DNA of 34,361 nucleotides from JAAAOZ01 sp964496595 (GTDB lineage Bacteria; Chloroflexota; Anaerolineae; B4-G1; SLSP01). The stretch lies in contig CAZCAI010000028.1 of NCBI GenBank assembly GCA_964496595.1, forward strand, positions 1-34,361, written 5' to 3'. This document shows, piece after piece, positions 7,926 through 14,597 of this stretch; the first letter of the stretch is position 1, and every line of letters starts with the position of its first letter. The notes beneath the pieces are model-generated. The model did no database searches. It saw only the letters and a list, made by a program, of their open reading frames with translations, and was not told where the DNA came from. Made by a program: the position numbers and the translations under genes.

Positions 7926-7931
7926 TGATCG

Positions 7932-8420
7932 TCACACATCATTGTAAGTCCAAAATCGGTTGATGAAGAAATTCCAGAACATCACTACGCCGGTAGCGAT
8001 GAGCTTGGCCGCGTTCGCGCCCAAGCTTTCGGCCTGATGCGCGGTGAGATCGAAAAGAACGCGATACGCCAGATCGGCCAGCGGGCCGCTGAGCACGAGC
8101 AGGATGGTGGTGTTGATGGCCCACCCGGCTAAGTTGACGACGAAAAATTGCCCCAGTTGGGAGCGGATCGGCTTGGAACGGGAGTCCGGGTAGGTCCAGT
8201 AGCGGTTCCATGTGAAGTTGCTGAGGACCGCGCAGGTGAAGGAGATGGTGTTGGCGAGCGCCTTGTGCCAGCCCAGCCACGTGTGGAGCAGGTTGAAGAT
8301 GCCAAAATCGACGAACGCGCCGATGATACCCACGACGGCGAACTTAAGAAAGCGCTCTACTTCTGGGTTGCGCCTGAGTTTTTCTGTGCTGAACTTCTGA
8401 ATTCGAATGTATTGCGTCAC
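7932..8420 (-). CDS. GtrA-like small membrane protein
   Basis: 162 aa from a GTG at 8420; an in-frame ATG at 8444 exists, but an ideal AGGAGG (8426-8431) lies 5 nt before the GTG and inside the longer reading frame, so the GTG is preferred. GtrA-family proteins have four membrane helices and are thought to help move or present polyprenyl-phosphate sugars. Family marks are RFLKFAVVGIIGAFVDFGIF (about 23-42), NRYWTY at the end of the second helix and NFFINRFWTY at the C-terminus. It is first in an operon with an HD protein, a GT4 and a GT-C transferase, a common setting for envelope glycosylation. A consensus promoter lies 80 nt upstream. Confidence 0.88.
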   Translation of the reverse strand: MTQYIRIQKFSTEKLRRNPEVERFLKFAVVGIIGAFVDFGIFNLLHTWLGWHKALANTISFTCAVLSNFTWNRYWTYPDSRSKPIRSQLGQFFVVNLAGWAINTTILLVLSGPLADLAYRVLFDLTAHQAESLGANAAKLIATGVVMFWNFFINRFWTYNDV

Positions 8421-8425
8421 GTATG

Positions 8426-8431
8426 CCTCCT
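8426..8431 (-). promoter_or_regulatory. Ribosome binding site deciding the gtrA-like start
   Basis: Reverse-strand AGGAGG, 5 nt before the GTG at 8420. It would lie inside the coding region if the upstream ATG at 8444 were used. Confidence 0.75.
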
Positions 8432-8498
8432 GCCTCGTTATCACGTTTTTGTGGTCGCCTCAGTGATCAGTGGGATGCGTCATCCTGAGAGCGGAGGC

Positions 8499-8527
8499 AT
8501 TATAACTTTGGTGAAAGCGGTTGTCAA
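8499..8527 (-). promoter_or_regulatory. Consensus sigma-70-type promoter of the glycosylation operon
   Basis: Reverse strand TTGACA (8522-8527), 17-nt spacer, TATAAT (8499-8504): a perfect match to both housekeeping hexamers at the optimal spacing. It predicts a leader of about 70 nt before the GTG at 8420 and strong constitutive expression of the four-gene operon. Between it and the gcvPB terminator lies a short AGCAGAT word repeat (8531-8565). Confidence 0.85.
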
Positions 8528-8584
8528 TATTCAGCAGATTTAGCAGATAGAGCAGATGAAGCGAGATGAAGGAAATGGAAAAAC

Positions 8585-8626
8585 AACCTTGCGAAGGTGG
8601 TGATGTGGCGGAACCTTCGCAAGGTT
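8585..8626 (-). terminator. Rho-independent terminator after gcvPB, potentially bidirectional
   Basis: Perfect 14-bp inverted repeat: AACCTTGCGAAGGT (8585-8598) and ACCTTCGCAAGGTT (8613-8626), with a 14-nt loop. On the reverse strand the stem is followed by GTTTTTCC, and on the forward strand by TAGTTTTT. It sits 13 nt past the gcvPB stop. The arm word CCTTGCGAAGG recurs at 28374-28384. Confidence 0.82.
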
Positions 8627-8638
8627 TAGTTTTTGCGC

Positions 8639-10111
8639 TTAGGCGCTCTCTTCGGCCCCGGATGGATGTTCGTAGCGGAGGATAGGATCACGGGCGGCCT
8701 TGATTTCGTCCAGGCGGCGGACGGGCGCGTTCTGCGGCGCTTCGTGCAGGAGATCCGGGGAGGTCCTGGCTTCCTCGGCGATCTTCAGGAGGATGTCGGC
8801 GTAGTTATCCAGGGCTGCCTTGCTCTCCGTCTCCGTCGGCTCAATCATCAATGCCTCTTTGACGATGAGGGGGAAGTAGTTGGTGGGCGGGTGGACGCCG
8901 TAATCGATCAGGCGCTTGGCGATGTCCAGCGCGTGGACGTCGGGGGCGTCCTCGAAGTGGCCCTCGACGACGAACTCGTGCTTGCAGATGCGGTCGTGGG
9001 GTAGGGGATAGGTGTCCTTGATCCGGCTGAGGAGGTAGTTGGCGTTGAGGACGGCGTGCTCGGCGGTGCGGCGCAGGCCCTCCGCGCCTAACATGCGGAT
9101 GTAGGTGTAGGCCCGCACGATGACGCCGAAGTGTCCCCAGAAGGATTTAACGCGCCCGATGGACTTAGGCGGCGTTGTGAAGGTGTAGAAAGGGCGCGCG
9201 TTTGTGCTGCGCTCTTCATCAATCGTAACGATGGGGCCGGGCAGAAAATCGCGCAGGTGCTCGGCCACGCCGACGGGGCCGCTGCCGGGCCCGCCGCCGC
9301 CGTGCGGCGTGCTGAAGGTCTTGTGGAGATTGTAGTGCAGCACATCGATGCCCGCGTCGCCGGGGCGCATCACGCCGAGCAGGGCGTTCATATTGGCGCC
9401 GTCGCCGTAGACGAGGCCGCCGCAGCTATGCACGCGTTCGATTACGTGGGTGAGATTCTCCTCGAATAGGCCCAGCGTGTTAGGGTTGGTGATCATCAGC
9501 CCGACGACGCGATCGCAGATTTGCGCCTCCAGCGCGTCGAGATCGACGTTGCCGCGCTCATCGGAGGGGATCTCCACGACGCGCAGGCCGCTCATGCTCG
9601 TGGTCGCGGGGTTCGTGCCGTGGGCGGAATCGGGCACTAAGACGGTGTCGCGCTGGGTATCGCCGCGATCTTCGTGATATTTTCGCATAATCAGAATCCC
9701 CGTCAGCTCACCATGGGCGCCGGCGGCCGGCTGGAGCGTCGCGCCGGCGAAGCCGCCGATTTTTTTGAGGGATTCTTGGAGATCGTACATCAGCTTGAGC
9801 GCGCCCTGGACGGTATCCACGGGCTGGAGAGGATGGGCGCCGGTGAAGCCGGGCAGCCGCGCCGTCACCTCGTTGATCTTGGGGTTGTACTTCATCGTGC
9901 AGGAGCCGAGCGGGTAGATGCCCTTGTCGATGGCGTAATTGAGTTGGGAAAGGCGCAGATAGTGGCGCACGACGTCGATCTCACTGACCTCCGGCAGAGG
10001 TAGCTCCTCACGGAGTAACTCGGTCGGGAGTTCGCTTTCTGGCACATCCAAAGCGGGCGGTTGGACGCCCTTCCGTCCGGGTACGGAACGTTCGTAGATT
10101 AACTTTTCCAT
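8639..10111 (-). CDS. gcvPB: Glycine dehydrogenase (decarboxylating) subunit 2
   Basis: C-terminal, PLP-carrying half of the glycine cleavage P-protein, in organisms where P is split in two. The P-protein decarboxylates glycine and passes the aminomethyl group to the lipoyl arm of GcvH. 490 aa, the normal length. GIYPLGSCTMKYNP (65-78) and LVPDSAHGTNPATT (158-171) are family marks; the PLP lysine is K264 in NLHKTFSTPHGGGGPG. It follows gcvPA by 9 nt, and its AGGAG binding site overlaps the gcvPA stop codon, so the subunits are translated together. A strong terminator follows. No gcvT is in the window. Confidence 0.97.
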   Translation of the reverse strand: MEKLIYERSVPGRKGVQPPALDVPESELPTELLREELPLPEVSEIDVVRHYLRLSQLNYAIDKGIYPLGSCTMKYNPKINEVTARLPGFTGAHPLQPVDTVQGALKLMYDLQESLKKIGGFAGATLQPAAGAHGELTGILIMRKYHEDRGDTQRDTVLVPDSAHGTNPATTSMSGLRVVEIPSDERGNVDLDALEAQICDRVVGLMITNPNTLGLFEENLTHVIERVHSCGGLVYGDGANMNALLGVMRPGDAGIDVLHYNLHKTFSTPHGGGGPGSGPVGVAEHLRDFLPGPIVTIDEERSTNARPFYTFTTPPKSIGRVKSFWGHFGVIVRAYTYIRMLGAEGLRRTAEHAVLNANYLLSRIKDTYPLPHDRICKHEFVVEGHFEDAPDVHALDIAKRLIDYGVHPPTNYFPLIVKEALMIEPTETESKAALDNYADILLKIAEEARTSPDLLHEAPQNAPVRRLDEIKAARDPILRYEHPSGAEESA

Positions 10112-10120
10112 GGCTATCTC

Positions 10121-11488
10121 CTAAGCTTCTCGCTGCTGGGTGAAGACTGCCAGCGTGGTGACGAATCGGTCGATCTCGGCGCGGGAGTTCATCTCGGTGA
10201 CGGCGACGAGCATGTGATTTTCGAGATCGGCATAATCTTGGCCGAGGTCGTAGCCGCCGATGATGGGGCCATCCTCGTGATGGCGCAAGTAGGCGTTGAT
10301 CTCCGCGACGGGCGCCGGACACGCGACGACGAACTCGTTGAAGAAGGGGGCCTCGCGTTGGACGGTGTAGGCTGCCAACTGATCAATAGCATCGGCGGCG
10401 TAGTGCGCCTTGTGATAGTTGAGTTCGGCGACCTGGCGCAGGCCCTGCTTGCCCAGCGACGCGAGGTAGACCGACGCGGCCAAGGCCATCAAGCCCTGGT
10501 TGGTGCAGATGTTGGAGGTGGCCTTGTCGCGACGGATGTGTTGCTCGCGCGGCGTGAGGGTCATCACGTAGCCTCTGGCGCCCGCGGCATCGACTGTCTC
10601 GCCCACGAGCCGCCCGGCGATGCGCCGCACGTGTTTTTCGCGGGAGGCGTAGAATCCCAGGTAGGGGCCGCCGAAGTTCAGCCCCAGGCCCAGCGGCTGG
10701 CCCTCGCCGAAGACGATGTCGGCGCCGTATTCGCCCGGAGGTTTGAACAACCCCAGGCTGATGGGATTGGCGGCGACGGCCAGGAGCGCGCGTTTATCTT
10801 GGGCGCGCACCTGTTTGCGCGCCTCGGCCAGGTCTTCGATTTCGCCTAAGAAGTTGGGGCTTTGCAGGATGAGGCAGATGGTGTCGTCATCCACCATCGC
10901 GATCAGATCGCTCAGCGAGGTATTCAGTGTCGCATCGCCCACGATGTCCAGATCCATGCCCTGCATGTAGGTGCGGATGGTCGCGCGGTAGTGGGGATGC
11001 AGCTTGGGCGAGAGGATGACCTTGTGCCGCTTTTTGCGCTGGACGTTGTAGGCGTGGACGACGGCCTCGGCGGCGGCGGTGGCGCCGTCGTAGTGGCTGG
11101 CGTTGGCGACATCCAAGCCGGTCAGGTCGCAGATCATGCTCTGATATTCAAAGATTGCCTGCAACGTCCCCTGGCTGATTTCGGCCTGATAGGGGGTGTA
11201 GGCGGTGGCGAATTCGCCCCGGCGGATCACGTAATCCACCACGCTGGGGGCCCAATGGCGATAGACGCCCGCGCCCAAGAAGGTGGGCGTCGCGTTGGCG
11301 TCGAGATTCTGCTCCGAGATGGCTGTCAGTTCTTGTAACGCCTCCAACTCTGAGAGCGGGTGGGGGAGATCCAACTCTGGGTAACGATAGTCGGACGGGA
11401 CATCGGCGAAGAGACCCACGAGCGCTTCGACCCCGATCCGCGCCAGCATCTCTCGACGTTCCTCGTCGGTGTGAGGTAAATAGTCCAT
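10121..11488 (-). CDS. gcvPA: Glycine dehydrogenase (decarboxylating) subunit 1
   Basis: N-terminal half of the split glycine cleavage P-protein; pairs with GcvPB as an alpha2-beta2 enzyme. 455 aa from the ATG at 11488. Two adjacent ATGs (11491 and 11488) follow AGGAGG at 11495-11500; the second gives a 6-nt spacer and the first only 3, so the second is preferred. Recognisable blocks are NATPTFLGAGVYRHWAP, RGEFATAYTPYQAEISQGTL, and near the C-terminus REQHIRRDKATSNICTNQGL, the family's most conserved stretch. Fold-type I PLP enzyme half without the PLP lysine. A terminator lies between gcvH and this gene, so expression depends on read-through or on a promoter in the remaining ~40 nt. Confidence 0.96.
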   Translation of the reverse strand: MDYLPHTDEERREMLARIGVEALVGLFADVPSDYRYPELDLPHPLSELEALQELTAISEQNLDANATPTFLGAGVYRHWAPSVVDYVIRRGEFATAYTPYQAEISQGTLQAIFEYQSMICDLTGLDVANASHYDGATAAAEAVVHAYNVQRKKRHKVILSPKLHPHYRATIRTYMQGMDLDIVGDATLNTSLSDLIAMVDDDTICLILQSPNFLGEIEDLAEARKQVRAQDKRALLAVAANPISLGLFKPPGEYGADIVFGEGQPLGLGLNFGGPYLGFYASREKHVRRIAGRLVGETVDAAGARGYVMTLTPREQHIRRDKATSNICTNQGLMALAASVYLASLGKQGLRQVAELNYHKAHYAADAIDQLAAYTVQREAPFFNEFVVACPAPVAEINAYLRHHEDGPIIGGYDLGQDYADLENHMLVAVTEMNSRAEIDRFVTTLAVFTQQREA

Positions 11489-11529
11489 CATCAACCTCCT
11501 TGGTTGTAGGTTGCTATATCAGCGTTGAA

Positions 11530-11558
11530 AAAGCCCGCACACATGACGTGCGGGCTTT
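11530..11558 (-). terminator. Intrinsic terminator between gcvH and gcvPA
   Basis: Perfect 11-bp stem AAAGCCCGCAC (11530-11540) / GTGCGGGCTTT (11548-11558), 7-nt loop; on the reverse strand the stem runs into GGGCTTTTTC. It lies 24 nt past the gcvH stop and about 40 nt before the gcvPA start, where it could lower P-protein expression relative to GcvH. Confidence 0.8.
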
Positions 11559-11581
11559 GATGGGGTTTGTGGTAGGCTTTC

Positions 11582-11965
11582 TTACGCCTCTTCGATAACC
11601 TTCTTGTAGGCGTCGGCGTCAAGCAATTCATCCCACTCTTCGGGGGCCGTAGGCTCGATCTTGATCATCCAGCCGGCGCCGAAGGCATCCTGGTTGATCA
11701 ACTCCGGCTCATCTTCCAAATTTTCGTTGACTTCGACGACTTTCCCGCTCATTGGGGCGTAGACATCGGAGGCCGCCTTGACCGACTCGATGGCGCCGTA
11801 GTAAGATCCTTTGTCGAGGTCATCGCCGACGTCGGGCAATTCCACGTAGACGATATCGCCAAGTTCATCCTGCGCGAAGTCTGTGATGCCAATTACAATT
11901 ACATCCTCCTCTTTGCGCGCCCATTCGTGGCTCTCTAAATAACGAGCATCTGCATCAATTTTCAT
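11582..11965 (-). CDS. gcvH: Glycine cleavage system H protein (lipoyl carrier)
   Basis: Small lipoyl-domain carrier that shuttles the aminomethyl group between P, T and L proteins. 127 aa from the ATG at 11965, the normal length; upstream in-frame extension is rejected because GGAGG (11972-11976) sits 6 nt before this ATG. The start MKIDADARYLESHEW is the standard GcvH N-terminus, and the lipoylated lysine is K63 in GAIESVKAASDVYAP. C-terminal EPELINQDAFGAGWMIKI is also typical. It is the first of the gcv genes here and is followed by a terminator, then gcvPA and gcvPB. The ~100-nt leader holds a hairpin at 12009-12032 but no recognisable glycine riboswitch. Confidence 0.96.
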   Translation of the reverse strand: MKIDADARYLESHEWARKEEDVIVIGITDFAQDELGDIVYVELPDVGDDLDKGSYYGAIESVKAASDVYAPMSGKVVEVNENLEDEPELINQDAFGAGWMIKIEPTAPEEWDELLDADAYKKVIEEA

Positions 11966-12008
11966 CTGTAACCTCCATATATGTGTAATGAATGTATAGT
12001 TGCATTGT

Positions 12009-12032
12009 CTGGTCGGTGAGGACACCGGCCAG
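12009..12032 (-). promoter_or_regulatory. Hairpin in the gcvH leader region
   Basis: Arms CTGGTCGGTG (12009-12018) and CACCGGCCAG (12023-12032) pair over 10 positions with one mismatch around an AGGA tetraloop. No U run follows on the reverse strand, so it is not a classic terminator. It could be a weak regulatory or stabilising structure. Confidence 0.35.
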
Positions 12033-12067
12033 GATACCGTGAATTTTGGGGCGTCTCGCGCCGGCCT

Positions 12068-12292
12068 TCAAGCGGATGCTAAGGCGCGCTTAACCTCGAC
12101 AGGGAAGCCTACCAGTACGAAATGACTGACATGATAGAGGTAGTCCTCGCCGCTTTCATCTATGATTCGAATGAAGTCGTCTTGCGCGGCTTTCTCGTCA
12201 GGGATGATCTTGTATATTTTGCGTGGGACGAGTGAAATTTCATAGTCTTTGTTATCAATACATATAGCGAATTGTTGTTTGGTTGTGTCCAT
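12068..12292 (-). CDS. Small conserved hypothetical protein (74 aa)
   Basis: 74 aa, acidic, no membrane segment and no cysteine pair. Starts MDTTKQQFAICIDNKDYEIS; central RKIYKIIPDEKAAQDD (24-39) and FIRIIDESGEDYLY (40-53). I believe similar short proteins with RxIYxxIPDxxA...IRVIDESGEDYLY occur in cyanobacteria and other phyla without assigned function; this is recollection, not a search. It starts 40 nt after the response-regulator gene, on the same strand, and so may be its cotranscribed partner. The alternating hydrophobic pattern suggests a small beta-barrel. Function unknown. Confidence 0.72.
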   Translation of the reverse strand: MDTTKQQFAICIDNKDYEISLVPRKIYKIIPDEKAAQDDFIRIIDESGEDYLYHVSHFVLVGFPVEVKRALASA

Positions 12293-12332
12293 CGACAGTG
12301 GTTAAGGCCGTTGGTCAGTCCTGAAAATTGCC

Positions 12333-13460
12333 TTACGCCGGCGTCTTTTTGGGTGTCGTGCTGGTGATCAAAGCCCATAGGCGGGTGACAGGCGAGGGGG
12401 TGGGAAGTTCTTGGAGATCAGGATGGTGTTGGATGAAGACATCGGGCGGGCGCACGAGGGTGGCGCTAATGTCCTTGGGTTTGGCGTTATTGACATCGTT
12501 GAAAACCAACAGGAGTGAGCTTTGCTCCACGCCATAGTTGGGGAGTGAATCCAGGGCGATGTTGGCTAACTCGCGCGATTTCTGGTGATTTGATGTGACG
12601 ATGATCACCCAATCGCAGAGCGCGGGGGTGCGCCATTGCAGGGGGAGGGTACCACGTCCGAGATCTAAAATAGTGGTGTACTCCTCTGCTTGCAGCAGAT
12701 CGACGATTCTCTGCAACGTTTCTATACGAATCTCATCCGTGCTCACCAACTCTCTGGCGGTGGGGATGAAGAAGAAATCGTGGATGTGTTGGGTGCTGAA
12801 GTTATCAATAGTCGATAGATCCACCTCTCCGGGTGCGCGGGAGAGTAATTTAACGATGTGGCGCTCGCCCGCCATCCCCGTCCAGAGGCCGATGCTGCCC
12901 ACCGGAAGCGCAAGATCTAATAGCATCGTCCTCCGCGTGCCTTGACGGGCGGATTGATGGGCTAAGTTGAGCGCGATCGTGCTGACCCCGACGCCGCCAC
13001 ACAGAGAGAGCACGCCAATGGTCAAACTCTCTTTAGCCGCCTCGGCTATTTGATCCGCAGCCATCTCTTTGATGCGCTCCGTGCGGTTCAGGGCGGCGTT
13101 GATGCGGATTTGTAGTTCCTTGTAGCCCGTGCTCCCCTTGGTGAGATAATCATCGCCGCCCATCATGTAAGCTTTTACCCGGTCATCGATGCTGTCTAAG
13201 GCCGTCAAGAAGATAATGGGGATGACCTGGAAAGCCTTATCAGAGCGCAACTCTTTGCAGACGGTGTAGCCGTCCATATCGGGCATCATCACATCTAAGA
13301 GGATAAGATCTGGCCGTCGCTCGCGGGCTAATCGGATGCCCTCGGTGCCGTTGGCGGCCTCGGTGACATCGTAGCCCCAGCGGCCGAGCAGTAGCACATA
13401 CATCATTCGGGCTTCATCGTCATCTTCGATAACTAAAATTCGCTTGAGTCTATCGTTCAT
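12333..13460 (-). CDS. Response regulator with ParA/MinD-like (CpaE-type) output domain
   Basis: 375 aa. Residues 5-125 are a receiver domain: acidic pocket E12-D13, phospho-acceptor D56 in LILLDVMMPDMDG, T86 and K108 (YLTKG, with Gly where Pro is usual). From about 145 a second domain follows resembling the deviant-Walker ATPase of CpaE, TadZ and MinD: LSLCGGVGVSTIALNLA (151-167), then MLLDLALPVGSIGLW and a DWVIIVTSNH strand. The first Walker lysine of KGGxGK(S/T) is replaced by Cys and the second by Val, so ATP hydrolysis is doubtful; such loss is common in CpaE/TadZ proteins. No DNA-binding domain. It lies downstream of the GAF histidine kinase operon on the same strand, making it that kinase's probable partner, perhaps to localise a protein complex. 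Confidence 0.85.
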   Translation of the reverse strand: MNDRLKRILVIEDDDEARMMYVLLLGRWGYDVTEAANGTEGIRLARERRPDLILLDVMMPDMDGYTVCKELRSDKAFQVIPIIFLTALDSIDDRVKAYMMGGDDYLTKGSTGYKELQIRINAALNRTERIKEMAADQIAEAAKESLTIGVLSLCGGVGVSTIALNLAHQSARQGTRRTMLLDLALPVGSIGLWTGMAGERHIVKLLSRAPGEVDLSTIDNFSTQHIHDFFFIPTARELVSTDEIRIETLQRIVDLLQAEEYTTILDLGRGTLPLQWRTPALCDWVIIVTSNHQKSRELANIALDSLPNYGVEQSSLLLVFNDVNNAKPKDISATLVRPPDVFIQHHPDLQELPTPSPVTRLWALITSTTPKKTPA

Positions 13461-13557
13461 TGGGAATTTCTCCTAATGTGGCAGTACCAACACCAAAAAG
13501 CGTCTTATCATATCGTGAAACGAGGATCGTAACGATTTAATCTTATGAATAAAGATG

Positions 13558-13582
13558 GCTCTTCGGGAATTCGCCGGGTGCA
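13558..13582 (-). repeat. 25-nt repeat, copy B (upstream of response regulator gene)
   Basis: 22 of 25 positions identical to 4396-4420, same orientation. It lies between the stop of the ATP-binding phosphotransferase gene (13595) and the response-regulator start, 98 nt from the latter. The internal short inverted repeat is kept (GCGAATTC core). Confidence 0.6.
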
Positions 13583-13594
13583 GATGTCTAGGCT

Positions 13595-14587
13595 CTAGTA
13601 CCTTCCAGGATTAGAGTCTAGTTTTCCCGTAGCAGATCGAACTTGCACTAACTCTGGTTCAGCCGCATTTGCTTTCCAAATAAATTCAATGTCAACCGGC
13701 CCCCTCCAACGTTCTGAGACGCGCATCGTTAGCTCGGCGAGTCTCTGGGCTTCCTTTTCTGTAAGGGATCGGCGATTCGGCGGCGCTACCGAGCGCATTC
13801 TTCCCTCTGGGCCACTGATCTCGATGCGATCCGGCCGCATTGGTTGGACGGTAACCGTGTCATTGTTCACATTATAAATATCGCCGCCGTGCCCTTTAAC
13901 CACCGTTTGGGCAGCGCCGAACGTCGCTTGAATGATAACCCCTCTCATCATCGGTAGGGGGGAGTGGCTAAACGCCACCCCTGCGCGATCTTCCACTGTG
14001 ACCGGCTGCATTGGTTGGAGCACTATGCCCATCTTAGGCAAGGAGGTCTTGTGATAGAAGCAGTAGCTAAAAACCTCTTTAGTGAAGACGGAGGCCCAGA
14101 CCTCCTGTATCGTGTTCCAAATGGCATAGCGCAACACGGAAATCCTTGATTGAAATTGCCCGGCGAAGCTGTGCTTCGGATTATCCTCCACCGTAGCCGA
14201 GGAGCGTACTGCCCAATAGTAATGCCTGGCGGCGGGTAGCGCGGATAGCGCTTCTGCGATCATGTTAAACTGGGAGATGTTTTGTAGTGCTTTTCGGATG
14301 TTGGCGAGTTCGGGTTCGATCTCCCGCAAGCGTTGATGGATAACTTTCCAGTCATCGCCTAACGGTTGCATCGAATCCCAGAGCCTAAAGACAGTTTCGC
14401 GTTCCCCACTTTTTTGAATAGCGATATTAAACAATGAGGTGTTCAAGGCCCATGTGGGCGGCGCGGGAAACCCGTGAACGGCCAGCCAGTAGAGTCCTGT
14501 AGCTTTGCCGCCGATAAGAGTGTTAGGAGGGATGTGAGTTTCTGTATGTTCGGTGGTTAGAGGTGGATAAAGCAAACGTTGTCTCAC
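13595..14587 (-). CDS. PEP/pyruvate-binding (ATP-grasp) half of a split PEP-synthase-like enzyme
   Basis: 330 aa, the ATP-binding domain found at the N-terminus of PEP synthase, pyruvate phosphate dikinase and rifampin phosphotransferase (Pfam PPDK_N type). Marks: LIGGKATGLYWLAVHGFPAP (24-43), YYWAVRSSATVEDNPKHSFAG (123-143, the nucleotide loop), and the closing GPVDIEFIW...LVQVRSATG (296-321), so the domain looks complete. It has no His (swivelling) domain of its own; that is on the gene directly upstream, 10 nt away. GTG start with an AAGGGA site overlapping the upstream TAA stop. The two chains together would give the full ATP-to-His-to-acceptor phosphotransfer cycle. The acceptor is unknown. 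Confidence 0.85.
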   Translation of the reverse strand: MRQRLLYPPLTTEHTETHIPPNTLIGGKATGLYWLAVHGFPAPPTWALNTSLFNIAIQKSGERETVFRLWDSMQPLGDDWKVIHQRLREIEPELANIRKALQNISQFNMIAEALSALPAARHYYWAVRSSATVEDNPKHSFAGQFQSRISVLRYAIWNTIQEVWASVFTKEVFSYCFYHKTSLPKMGIVLQPMQPVTVEDRAGVAFSHSPLPMMRGVIIQATFGAAQTVVKGHGGDIYNVNNDTVTVQPMRPDRIEISGPEGRMRSVAPPNRRSLTEKEAQRLAELTMRVSERWRGPVDIEFIWKANAAEPELVQVRSATGKLDSNPGRY

Positions 14588-14597
14588 ATTGAATCCC

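Noticed and set aside
11966..12067. Possible glycine riboswitch before gcvH
   Set aside because: None of the conserved aptamer elements is visible; only a simple hairpin is present.
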